Notes under the pieces: generated by a model
The model's database searches: none
Seen by the model: only the letters and a program-made list of their open reading frames with translations
Told to the model about the DNA's origin: nothing
Assembly (NCBI RefSeq): GCF_040939455.1
Contig: NC_134126.1
Coordinates: forward strand, 2,228,375 to 2,292,374
Source: Microcebus murinus
Lineage: Eukaryota; Chordata; Mammalia; Primates; Cheirogaleidae
Reading direction: 5' to 3'
DNA: 64,000 nt
Made by a program: the position numbers and the translations under genes
Part shown: piece after piece, positions 7,801-19,500 of the stretch
Numbering within the stretch: position 1 is the first letter of the stretch
Layout: every line of letters begins with the position of its first letter

Positions 7801-8859
7801 GATATTAATCCAAGGAGAAGCCAGGGAGTTCCCAACGCCCCAGGTGTCCTCAGCCCACGACTGGCTGCTGTGGGAATGCGAAGCCCGGCTCCTTGTCTCA
7901 GAGCGGGGCAACCAGGAGGTGTGATGTCCACCCCGGGGTTCCTAGGAGGATCAGGCTGAAGCTGGGACTTGGCCTGAAAGTGTCCCCTCGCATGGCCACC
8001 CCCTTCCCCTTCCTGCTCCTCTACTCCTGGTGCCCCTCCATCCAGGGGCCAGACCTTAAAGAGTCACCCGCAAGAGAATCCTGGTCCCAAAGGAGCCTTC
8101 TGGGGGACCCGTGCTGAGAGAGCTTGTGGGCATGGCCCGCTGGGGCTCTGCCCGACCCAGGGCTGAGAGATGCAACCTCCCAGCTCTGGGTCCCTGCAGG
8201 AAGTGTTGGCAAGCACAGGGCTAGTCCTCCAAAGGCCCAGGTGCAGGGAGCCCAGGCCAAGCAGCCTGTGGAAGAAGCCACATGCCGTGCCACCCTGGGA
8301 ACACGACTGGAGGCCACTGCACTTCCCTCCTCCTCCTCCTCCTCCTCCCACCCCGCCCCCACCCCCACATGGCGCAGGGCCCAGAAACACCTCAGTCACT
8401 TGCTACCCAAAGTGCAAAGGGCATCAGTTGCTCCTCCAAACCCCCCCGCCCAGCAGACCGCGTTGTCCAGCCAGCCCCCAGTCCACTCTGGGGTGCCCAG
8501 CACAAAAGTGCAGACACCCACTGGACCCTCAATCTCAGTTTTCGGATGTTTTTGCCACTCTAAGGACCTGCAGGCCAGCTGGGCCTTCTGGCAGGACAGA
8601 GAGCCCCGGAATCCGACGTGGAGAGCTGGGTGTATGTCCCCATGAGGAGGCTGTCCCCACCTCTGCGGCTCTCCCCTTGGGGGGAGCGGCAGCCCCGAGG
8701 CCTCAGGGAAGACACCAGGCTGGGCCCCTGTGGCACATCGGGGCACGTCCCTAGCAGATGCCTGCGCCAGACTGCTGCGGCCGCCCTGCTGCCGATTTCC
8801 TGGAGGGCTTTCTGGAAGCAGCGTCCACACCAAGCCCTTGGAAGGCCCAGGCGACGGTG

Positions 8860-9175
8860 GAGCCGGTCAGGCAGGGGCCGAGGATGGTGACGGGCGGGGA
8901 GGAGCATGTCAGGCAGAGGCCGAGGACGGTGACAGGCTGGGCGGGAAGGAGCCGGTCAGGCAGGGGCCCAGGACAGTGACGGGCCTGGTCGGTGAGGTGG
9001 GAGTCAGGCAGTGGCGGATTTGGTGGGCCGGGCGGGGAGGAGCCTGCCAGGCAGGCGAAGATGATGGTGATGGTGACGTGACGCGGGTCGGGGCGGGAAG
9101 CAGCCGGTCAGGCAGGGGCCGAGAACAGTGAAGGGCCTGGCGGGGGAGGAGCGCGTCAGGCAGGGGCAGAGGAGA
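8860..9175. repeat. CpG-rich minisatellite, third copy of module V
   Basis: Same repeat as 5243-5445, with units carrying GTCAGGCAGGGGCCGAGGA and GGTGACGGGC, plus an irregular stretch GATGATGGTGATGGTGACG at 9060-9078. Unit number differs from the other two copies. Confidence 0.8.
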
Positions 9176-9194
9176 TGGGCTGGGTAAGGGGTAG

Positions 9195-9777
9195 GGTGAC
9201 TGCGCACAATTCACAATTGCAAAGATGTGGAAGCGATCCGAGTGCCCATCCATCCAGGGGTGCATTAATAACATGTGGCGCGTGGACACCACGGAGTGCT
9301 ATTCGGCTGTGAGGAGCAGCGGTGAGAGGGCACCTCTCCTGTTCTCCTGGCCAGAGCTGGAACCCGTTCCAGTAAGCCAAGTATCCCAAGAATGGACACA
9401 CGAGCACCACGTGCGTGCTCACTGGCAAATTGGGAGGAACCCATGGACACCTAAGTGGACGTAGAGGAATCACGGTGATCGGGTGGGTGTCGGGCGGGTG
9501 GGGGGAGGGGATGTGCATACACACCCATTAGGAATGGGGTGGGTGCGCACCAACTGGCGGATGGGCGCCCTGGAAGCTCTGACCAGAGGAGGGAGGCGGG
9601 TTAGGACAATGTACCCGACCTTAACATTCGTACCCCCACAATACGCTGCTAAAGCATGAGAGATAAATGAATAAGACAACAGGGGTAGGGGGGCACGGGC
9701 AATACCTGGAACCTGAATACTTGTACTCCCATAATCTGCTTGAAAAGAGAGAGAAAAGAAAATGCAATAATGGAGGT
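9195..9777 (+). mobile_element. Old L1 3' end, GC-shifted, third copy of module D
   Basis: Plus-strand L1 tail with ORF2 remnant (CPSIQGCINNMWRVDTTECY), 3' UTR with G-rich tracts, and an A-rich tail at 9744-9764. This copy is slightly less GC-shifted in its 3' part than the other two (for example GGGCAATACCTGGAACC versus GGGCAACACATGTCACC). Confidence 0.86.
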
Positions 9778-9790
9778 AAGATGCATTTTT

Positions 9791-10153
<363 letters not shown>

Positions 10154-10595
10154 AAGAGGCATTTTTAAAAAAAAAAAAATGATTCCGAAATGAAAAGTAA
10201 AAGGAGGCCTGTCGAGCACATCTGTGTGTGACTGTGCATCCCCCAACATCCGGTGCCACCACCAAAGATTCCTACGTGTAGCCCATAGAACGCCAAAATC
10301 AATGGGACGAGTTCTGGTCACATACTCCCTCAAAATGACATCCTGGCCTTCTGCAACTCCCTCCCCTCTCAGACTCTCAAGGTTTCCTCCAGTGTGTTGG
10401 TTCCCACAGACCAGACCCTTGGTCTGAGACCCAACAGTCCAGATGCCATGCCTGCTGTCGCTTGGCTACGGTGCTGCAGCTTTGGGCAAGAGGAGGCCCC
10501 ACGGAGCGGGCTGGGGTGCCAGGCACGGTGGCGGGTGCTGAGGGTTGGGGTCACCCCCCTGGACCCCCGCCGTGCTCTCCGAATGGTGACAGAAC

Positions 10596-11029
10596 AAATG
10601 ACATCGACAGTGACAATAACATCAACAGTGACAATGACATCGACATTGACAATGACAATGACAGTGACAATGACATCGGCAGTGACAATGACAGTGGCAA
10701 TGACATCCACGGTGACAATGACATCGACAATGACATGGACAGTGACCATGACATCAACAGTGACATCGACAGTGACAATGACATCGGCAGTGACAATGAC
10801 AACCACAGTCACAATGACATCGACAGTGACAATGACAGTGACAATGACATCAACAGTGATAATGACATCGACAGTGACATTGACAGTGACAGTGACATCG
10901 GCAGTGACAATAACATCAACAGTGACAATCACAATGACAGTGACAATGACAGTGACAATGACATTAACAGTGACATTGACAGAGGCAATGACATCGACAG
11001 TGACTGACAGTGACAATGACATTGACAAC
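10596..11029 (+). repeat. Hexamer satellite GACATC/GACAGT/GACAAT
   Basis: Tandem hexamers of the form GACNNY (GACATC, GACAGT, GACAAT, with occasional GACATT, GGCAGT) arranged mainly in 12 and 18 bp combinations. It starts directly at the broken end of the second inverted unit. Because the unit is a multiple of three, long open frames result on both strands and are not genes. Confidence 0.95.
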
Positions 11030-11030
11030 A

Positions 11031-12630
11031 GTTGTCACCATATTGTCACCAAATTGTCACCTGTTGTCACCTGTTGTCACCGGTTGTCACCAAATTGTCA
11101 CCAAATTGTCGCATGTTGTCACCATGTTGTCATCAAATTGTCACCATATTGTCACCAAATTGTCACATGTTGTCACCATATTGTCACCAAATTTTCACAT
11201 GTTGTCACAAAATTGTCACCAAGTTGTCACATGTTGTCTCCATATTGTCACCAAATTGTCACATGTTGTCACCTGTTGTCACCAAATTGTCACATGTTGT
11301 CACCATGTTGTCACCAAATTGTCACCTGTTGTCACCAAATTGTCACCAAATTGTCACATGTTGTCACCTGTTGTCACCAAATTGTCACATGTCACCATGT
11401 TGTCACCAAATTGTCACCAAATTGTCACATGTCACCATGTTATCACCAAAATGTCACCAAATTGTCACCAAATTGTCGCATGTTGTCACCATGTTGTCAC
11501 CAAATTGTCACCAAATTGTCAACAAATTGTCACATGTTGTCACCAAACTGTCACCAAATTGTCACATGTCACCATGTTGTCACCAAAATGTCACATGTTG
11601 TCTCCATATTGTCACCAAATTGTCACATGTTTTCACATTATTTTCACCAAATTGTCACATGTTTTCACATTATTGTCACCAAATTCACATGTTGTCACCA
11701 TATTGTCACATGTTTGTCACCATATTGTCTCTGTTGTCACCATATTGTCACATGTTTGTCAGAATTTTGTCACCATATTGTCACATGTTGTCAAAATATT
11801 CTCACCAAATTGTCACATGTCACAATATTGTCACAATTTTGTCACAATATTGTCACCAAATTGTCACATATTTGTCACAATATTGTCACATGTTTGTCAC
11901 AATATTGTCTCATGTTTGTCACGTTTGTCACATTTTTGTCACATGTTTGTCACAATATTGTCACGTTTGTCACATATTTGTCACAATATTGTTACATGAT
12001 TTTCACATGTCATATATTGTCACATCATTTTCACAACATGTCACAATATTGTCACAATATTGTCACAATATGATTTTCACATGTGACAATATTGTCACAC
12101 AATATTGTCACAATATGGTCACATGTTTGTCACAATATTGTCACGTTTGTCACAATATCACAATATTTTCACTTGTTTGTCACAATATTGTCACATGATT
12201 TTCACAACATGTCACAATATTGTCACATGATTTTCACATGTCACAATATTTTCACAATATTGTCACAATATGATTTTCACATGTCACAATATTGTCACAA
12301 TATTGTCACAATATGATTTTCACAGTATGTCACAATATTGTCACATGTTTTTCACAACATGTCACAATATTGTCACAATATGGGTTTCACAACATTTCAC
12401 AATATTGTCACAATATGATTTTCACAATATGTCACAATAATGTCAAAATATTGTCATAATATGGTTTTCACATGTCACAATATTGTCACAATATGATTTT
12501 CACAACATGTCATAATGTCACAATATTGTCACAATATGATTTTCACAACATGTCACAATATCTCATAATATTGTCACTATATGATTTTCACAACATCACA
12601 TTGTCACAATATTGTCACAATATGATTTTC
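11031..12630 (-). repeat. 11 bp satellite with a TTGTCAC core
   Basis: Tandem 11-mers, TTGTCACCAAA and variants, dominate 11031-11700, mixed with TTGTCACATG (10 bp). From about 11700 the dominant unit becomes TTGTCACAATA, and TGATTTTCACA segments appear with growing regularity up to 12630. Read on the minus strand the core is GTGACAA, which is also the plus-strand core of the preceding satellite. No stop codon occurs in the plus frames of the main unit, which explains a 559-codon open frame across both satellites. Confidence 0.95.
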
Positions 12631-12921
12631 TACGGAGCTGAAAATAACCAACCGCTCCCGTTTGACAGCGTAGCCTCCTGTCTTTTCGCTGAGCCTCAAA
12701 TACTTTTCTCGTGGGACAAGAATGGCGTCCTGGACCGTTGGTGCCTCTCTCCGATCCAAGATGCTCCCCAAATCCACTGGGGTCTTCAGAGGGGGTTTCC
12801 TCGTCAGCTATGGCTTGCAGCGCAGAGAAGTGACGTCTCAAGTGGGCCTCTTTCTGTCATTTTTCTCTATATTTTGGCACACCCACACACATGCACACAA
12901 CAATGCGTGCCAAACACTATC

Positions 12922-12965
<44 letters not shown>

Positions 12966-13205
12966 GGGTAAGAAAAAGAAATAACCACTTCGCTACTTAA
13001 GACTCTAACTAGAAAAGGCAGAGGCAGGCCAACTGGCAAAATGCATGGTCATGGGCTTGCTTTCTTCTTTTTCCTGACTCCCAGATTTATTCCTGGGACT
13101 CCCGGACAAATTTCTAGGCTGTGAAGATGGGGATGGGGAGAGTTGAATTGCTCTAGCATTTGCACCAAGAAAAAAATCACACTGAAAAAGGAGAAGAAAG
13201 AAGAG
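12631..13205. other. Low-repeat stretch with a CA microsatellite
   Basis: Non-satellite sequence with balanced composition. A minus-strand open frame of 81 codons (12596-12841) partly enters the satellite and has no recognisable domain. A CA repeat is at 12924-12961. I see no gene here with any confidence. Confidence 0.6.
12924..12961. repeat. CA dinucleotide microsatellite
   Basis: About 19 uninterrupted CA units, preceded by a looser CACACCCACACACATGCACAC stretch. Confidence 0.95.
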
Positions 13206-13209
13206 AGGG

Positions 13210-13440
13210 ACCCAACATTTTATGGGCTACTCACCAGCACTGCGCACGGCATTTAGAGAAGGCTCTCGGCTCAGTTCGGTCTTGGAGAACAGTCTGTTGA
13301 AGGAGCAGGCTTCTCACCATTTTACAGGGAAGTAACACTGCAGCTCAGAGAGGTTGCTGACTGGCCGAAAGCCACACAGCTAGTGGCTTCGAGGAGAGAG
13401 GAGACGTCTGACCCAGAGCTGATTCCAAAGCTCGCCCTCA
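13210..13440 (+). mobile_element. MIR SINE (ancient)
   Basis: The conserved MIR core is visible: CACCATTTTACAGGGAAGTA, CAGCTCAGAGAGGTTGCTGA, and CACACAGCTAGTGGC, in the order found in MIR. It is strongly diverged, as expected for a mammalian-wide repeat. Confidence 0.78.
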
Positions 13441-14048
13441 CTTCCATGCAGCACAGGCTTCTCTAGGTGGCCTTGAAGACGCCAGACGGGTGATTCCTGA
13501 GAACTCAGCCATCATGGCTGCACCACACTGTGCATGTGCTCAGTGCCACTAACCGACACACTTATAAATGGGTAAGGGGCCAAAGTTTATGGTATAAATA
13601 TTGTACCACCATTAAAAAAAAATATTTCATGCCATGACAGTGGATAAGTTCTTTTTTTAAAAAAATATTTCCTGGTTTTCCCCTTTTACAGAAGCTACAG
13701 CTGCCCCGATTCCAAAGCTCTTTATTAGAATCTGCTCTTGCTAGTTGCAAAGAGACGTAAGAGAGAGGAAAAGTCAATGCCTGAATTTGAAGGTTCAAAG
13801 GACAGGCTGACTCTTGTTAGGGGCCGATGCAGCCGATAACTCTCAGCCAATGCTCACTGACCATTCTGGAAAACCTGGGGCCCTTCAAAGAATCTTGCTA
13901 AATCTCTATTCTGCCTGTGCTCTATAAACGGCTAAACAAAGCCTGGATGACAGCGTGTGTGTTTCCAGAATGGTTTACCAAATATCTTCAGCCACTGCTG
14001 AGACCTGCTGCTCAGAAGAAAGATTTCTTTCAAATATGAACAGCTTGT

Positions 14049-14530
<482 letters not shown>

Positions 14531-15430
14531 ATTTATTACAGCTTGTTGACAAGGTACCTGGTCACCCAAGAGCTCTAATGGAGATATACACACAGATAAA
14601 TGTTACTTTCATGCTCCATTCTGCAACCCATGGATCAAGTTGTAACTCTGACTTTCAAGTCTTATTATTTAATAAGTATAATTTGTAAGGCTACAGCTGC
14701 CATAGATAGCGAATCCTCTGATAGATTTGGGCAACGTCGACTGAAAACCCTCTGGAAAGCATTCGGCATTCTAGATGCCATTAAGAACCCCTGTGATTCA
14801 TGAGAGGAGGTCAAAATAGCCAGGTGAACAGGAGCTTGCAATCAGTGGATTCCAACCCTCGTTGATGACTTTGGGGACTTCAGGCTTCAGCAGAGGGAAT
14901 GACCACAAAGGTGGAAATAACAAGAGAGCTAGAAGTGGAGCTCGAAGATGTGACTAAACTCGATCCAATCTCATGATGGAACTTGAACAGAGGAGGAGTT
15001 GCTTCTTATGGGTGACCAAAGAAAGTGGTTTCTTGAGATGGAATTTACTCCTGGTGAAGATGCTGTGAGTATTGCTGAAATGGCTACCAAGGATTTAGAA
15101 CATTCCAGCAACTTAGTGAGTAAAGCGGCCGCAGCCTTGGAAAGGACTGACTCCAATGTCGAAAGGAGTTGTCCTGTGGCTGATCAAATAGTATCACGTG
15201 CTCAAGAGAAACCTTTTGCCGAAGGAAGAGTCCATCGAAGAGGCAACCCGCACAGGTCTCTTATCTTAAGCAACTGCCACAGCTACCTTAACCTCCAGTG
15301 ACCACCACCCTAATCAATCAGTAGCCACCAATATGCAGGCACGACCTTTGATCAGCAAAAAAAAAAAAACATTAAGACTCAACGGAAGGCTGAGATGGTC
15401 ATTACCACTTCTTAGCAATAAAGTATTTTT

Positions 15431-15780
15431 ATTTAGTTATATTTTTAATTTTTTTATTTTTTTTTTGAGACAGAGTCTCACTCTGTCACCCAGACTAGAG
15501 TACCATGTGGTCAGCCTCACTCACAGCAACCTCCAACTCCTGGGCTCAAGCGATCCTCCTGCCCCAGCCTCCCAAGTAGCTGGGACTATAAGCATGCGAC
15601 ACCATGCCCGGATGATTTTTTCTATGTATTTTTAGTTGGCCAATTAATTTCTTTCTATTTATAGTAGAGACGGGGTCTCACTCTTGCTCAGGCTGGTTTC
15701 GAACTCCTGACCTCGAGCAATCTGCCTGCCTCGGCCTCCCAGAGTGCTAGGATGACAGGTGTGAGCCACTGCACCCGGCC
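15431..15780 (-). mobile_element. Alu SINE, first of two at the same site
   Basis: A minus-strand dimer with a T/A-rich tail at its left edge and the lemur linker. Its flanks are AATAAAGTATTTTT at 15417-15430 and 15781-15794. Confidence 0.93.
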
Positions 15781-15794
15781 AATAAAGTATTTTT

Positions 15795-16132
15795 TTTATT
15801 TTTTTTTTTTTTGAGACAGAGTCTCACTTTGTTGTCCAGGCTAGAGTGAGTGCCGTGGCGTCAGCCTAGCTCACAGCAACCTCAAACTCCTGGGCTCGAG
15901 TGATCCTTCTGCCTCAGCCTCCCGAGTAGCTGGGACTACAGGCATGCGCCACTATGCCCGGCTAATTTTTTTTATATATATGTATCAGTTGGCCAATTAA
16001 TTTCTTTCTGTTTATAGTAGAGACGGGGTCTCGCTCTTGCTCAGGCTGGTTTTGAACTACTGACCTTGAGCAATCCACCCGCCTCGGCCTCCCAAGAGCT
16101 AGGATTACAGGCGTGAGCCACAGCGCCCGGCC
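15795..16132 (-). mobile_element. Alu SINE, second of two at the same site
   Basis: A minus-strand dimer directly following the first. Its flanks are AATAAAGTATTTTT at 15781-15794 and 16135-16148, so three copies of the same target sequence frame the two Alus. Confidence 0.93.
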
Positions 16133-16349
16133 GCAATAAAGTATTTTTAAATCAAGGTATGTACATTATTTTTTCTGACAAGATGCTATTGCATACTTAA
16201 TAGACTACAGTATAATATGAACATAACTTTTATATCTGCACTGGAAGACCAAAAACTTTGTGTGACTTGCTTTTATTGCAACATTCACTTTATTGCAGTG
16301 GTCTAGAAGTGACCCTGCAGTGTCTCTGAAGTCTGCCTGTCACTTAAAC

Positions 16350-16500
16350 ATTTGCAGCAACCCCAGTTTCCTCATGTGAATAATGATGTCTATCTCACAA
16401 ATGGCTTTAATACGAAAATGCAAGAACGTGCTTAGACTATGATATCCCTGGCATATTGTAAATGTTCAATTAAAGATAGCTAATAGGATGATGATAAAAT
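16350..16500 (-). mobile_element. MIR SINE (ancient), minus strand
   Basis: CAGTTTCCTCATGTGAATAA, ATGATGTCTATCTCAC, GTGCTTAGACT and TGGCATATTGTAAATGTTCA follow the reverse complement of the MIR core in order, ending in the usual TAGCTAATA/ATGATGAT tail. Confidence 0.8.
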
Positions 16501-16519
16501 TCATAATCTGGGCCCAGCT

Positions 16520-19500
16520 TGACGCTGACCCTTTCCTTGACCGTGACTCTAACCCTAACCCTAACTCTAACCCTAACCTTAGCTCTGCATTTAACCCTTA
16601 CCGTAACCTTAATCATAACCCTAACCGTAACCCTACCCTAACCCTTAGCCTAACTCTAACCTTACTCTAACCCAAACACTGACCCTAACCCAGGCTTTGA
16701 CCTTGACCCTGACCCTGACCCGAATGCTAACCAAAATCCTGACCCTGACCTTGACCATACCCATGATCCTGACCCGGACCTTGACACTGACCCTGACTTT
16801 GACCGTGACCCTAACCCTAACTCTAACCCTAAACCTAGCTCTGCCTTGAACCCTTACCCTAACATTAACCATAACCCTAACAGTAACCCTACCCTAACCC
16901 AAACGTTACTCAAACCCAAACACAGACCCTGACCCTTGCTTTGACCTTGAGTCTTACCCAGACCCTAATGCTAACCATGACCCTGACCCTGACCTTGACC
17001 GTAACCATGACCCTTACCCTGACCTTGAAGCTGACCCTGACCTTGACCCTGACCCCAAACCTAACACTAATCCTAACTCTATCCCTAACCCTAGCTCTGC
17101 ATTTAACCCTTACCCTAACATTAACCATACCACTAACCGAAACCATACCCTAACCGTAACTCTAACCTTACTCTAACCTGAACACTGACCCTGAACCTGG
17201 TTTGACCTTGAACTGGACCCTGACCTTGAATTTAACCATGACCCCGACCCAGACCTTGACCCTGATCATAACGCTAACCCTAAGTCTAACCCTAACCCAA
17301 GCTCTACATTTAACCTTTACCCTAACAATAACCAGAACCCTAACAGTAACCCTACCCTAACCCTAACCCTAACCTTACTCTAACCCGAACACTGACCCTG
17401 ACCCTGTCTTTGAGCTTGACCCTGACCCTGTCCCTAACGCTAACCATGACCCAGACACTGACCTTGACCGCAACCATGACCCTGACCCTGACCTTGACGC
17501 TGACCCTAATTGACCCTGATCCTAACCCTAAATCTAACTCTAACCCTAACCCTAGCTCTGCATTTGGCCTTTACCCTACGTTAACCATAACCCTAACCCT
17601 AAACCTATGCTAAATCGATCCCTAACCCTAACCTTACTCTAACTCGAACACTGACCGTGACCCAGGTTTGACCTTGACCCTGACCCAGACCCTAAAGCTA
17701 ACCATGACCCTGACCCGGACCTTGACTTTAACCATGACCCGGACCCTGACCTTGACGCTGATGCTGTCCTTGACCGTGACTCTAACCATAACCCTAACTC
17801 TAACCCTAAACTTAGCTCTGCATTTAACCCTTACCGTAACCTTAACCATAACCCTAACCGTAACCTTACCCTAATCTTTACCCTAACTCTAACCTTACTC
17901 TAACCCGAACATTGACCCTAACCCAGGCTTTGACCTTGACCCTGACCCTGACCCGAAAGCTAACTAAAACCCTGACCCTGACCTTGACCGTACCCATGAC
18001 CCTGACCCTGACCTTGACGCTGACCCAGACCTTGACCGTGACCCTAACCCTAACTCTAACCCTAACCCTAGCTCTGCATTGAACCCTTACCCTAACATTA
18101 ACCATAACCCTAACAGTAACCTTACCCTAACCCAAACGTTACTCAAACCCAAACACAGACCCTGACCCTTGCTGTGACCTTGAGTCGTACCCAGACCCTA
18201 ACGCTAACCATGACCCTGACCCTGAACTTGACCGTAACCATGACCCTTACCCTGAGCTTGAAGCTGACCCTGACCTTGACCCTGACCCCAACCTAACCCG
18301 AACCCTAACTCTAACCCTAACCCTAGCTCTGCATTTAACCCTTACCCTAACCTTAACCATAACGCTAACCGAAACCCTACCCTAACCGTAACTCTAATCT
18401 TACTCTAACCCGATCACTGACCATGACCCAGGCTTTCACCTTGACCCTGACCGAGACCCAAACGCTAACCATGACCCTGACACTGACCCTGACCGTAACC
18501 ATGAACCTATTCCTGTATTTGACGCTGACCCTCACCTTGACCCTGACCCTAACCCTAAATCTAACTCCAACCCTAACCCTAGCTCTGCATTTGGCCTTTA
18601 CCCTACCTTAACCATAACCCTAACCATAACCCTACCCTAAATCGATCCCTAACCCTAACCTTACTCTAACTCGAACACAGACCCTGACCCAGGTTTTGAC
18701 CTTGACCCTGACCCAGACCCTAAAGCTAACCATGACCCTGATCCTGACCTTGACCTTAACCATGACCCTGACCCTGACCTTGACGCTGACGCTGTCCTTG
18801 ACTGCGACTCTAAGATTAACCCTAACTCCAACCCTACCCTTAGCTCTGCATTTAACCCTTACCGTAACCTTAACCATAACCCTAACCGTAACCCTACCCT
18901 AACCCTTACCCTAACTCTAACCTTACTCTAACCCGAACACTGACCCTAACCCAGGCTTTGACCTTGACCCTGACCCTGACCCCAATGCTAATCAAAACAC
19001 TGACCCTGACCTTGACCGTACCCATGACCCTGACCCTTACCTTGACGCTGACCCTGACCTTGACCGTGACACTAACCCTAACTCTAACCCTAACCCTAGC
19101 TCTGCATGGAACCCTTACCCTAACCTTAACCATAACCCTAACAGTAACCCTACCCTAACCCTGCCGTTACTCAAACCCAAACACAGACCCTGACCCTTGC
19201 TTTGACCTTGAGTCTTACTCAGACCCTAAAGCTTACCATGACCCTGACCTTGACCGTAACCATGACCCTTACCCTGACCTTGAAGCTGACCCTGACCATG
19301 ACCCTGACCCCAAACCTACCACTAACCCTAACTCTAACCCTAACCCTGGCTCTGCATTTAACGCTTACCCTAACCATAACCAGAACCCAAACAGTAACCC
19401 TACCCTAACCCTAACCTTACTCTAACATGAACACTGACCCTGACTCTGGCTTTGACCTTGAATCTGACCCAGAACCTAACGCTAATTATGACTCTGATCA

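Larger units (their letters stand above)
5064..8703 (-). repeat. 5S-bearing duplicated unit, inverted copy (about 3.64 kb)
   Basis: Read on the minus strand this repeats the forward unit. On the plus strand the order is partial E (5064-5240), V (5243-5445), D (5446-6040), C with 5S (6041-7437), B (7438-7840), A (7841-8120) and E (8121-8703). It lacks the LTR and L1 of the forward copy and keeps both empty target sites. Module A at 7893-8117 appears identical to 10-234, whereas module C differs from its partner at many sites. A TC microsatellite (7169-7193) is specific to this copy. Confidence 0.9.

Noticed and set aside
10394..12073. A 559-codon open frame spanning both TGACA/TGTCA satellites
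   Set aside because: It is the result of periods of 6 and 11 bp without stop codons on the plus strand. The product is a low-complexity repeat and the frame starts inside module C in the antisense of other open frames.
12596..12841. An 81-codon minus-strand frame next to the satellite
   Set aside because: It partly lies in the satellite, has no domain I recognise, and lacks a supporting gene structure.
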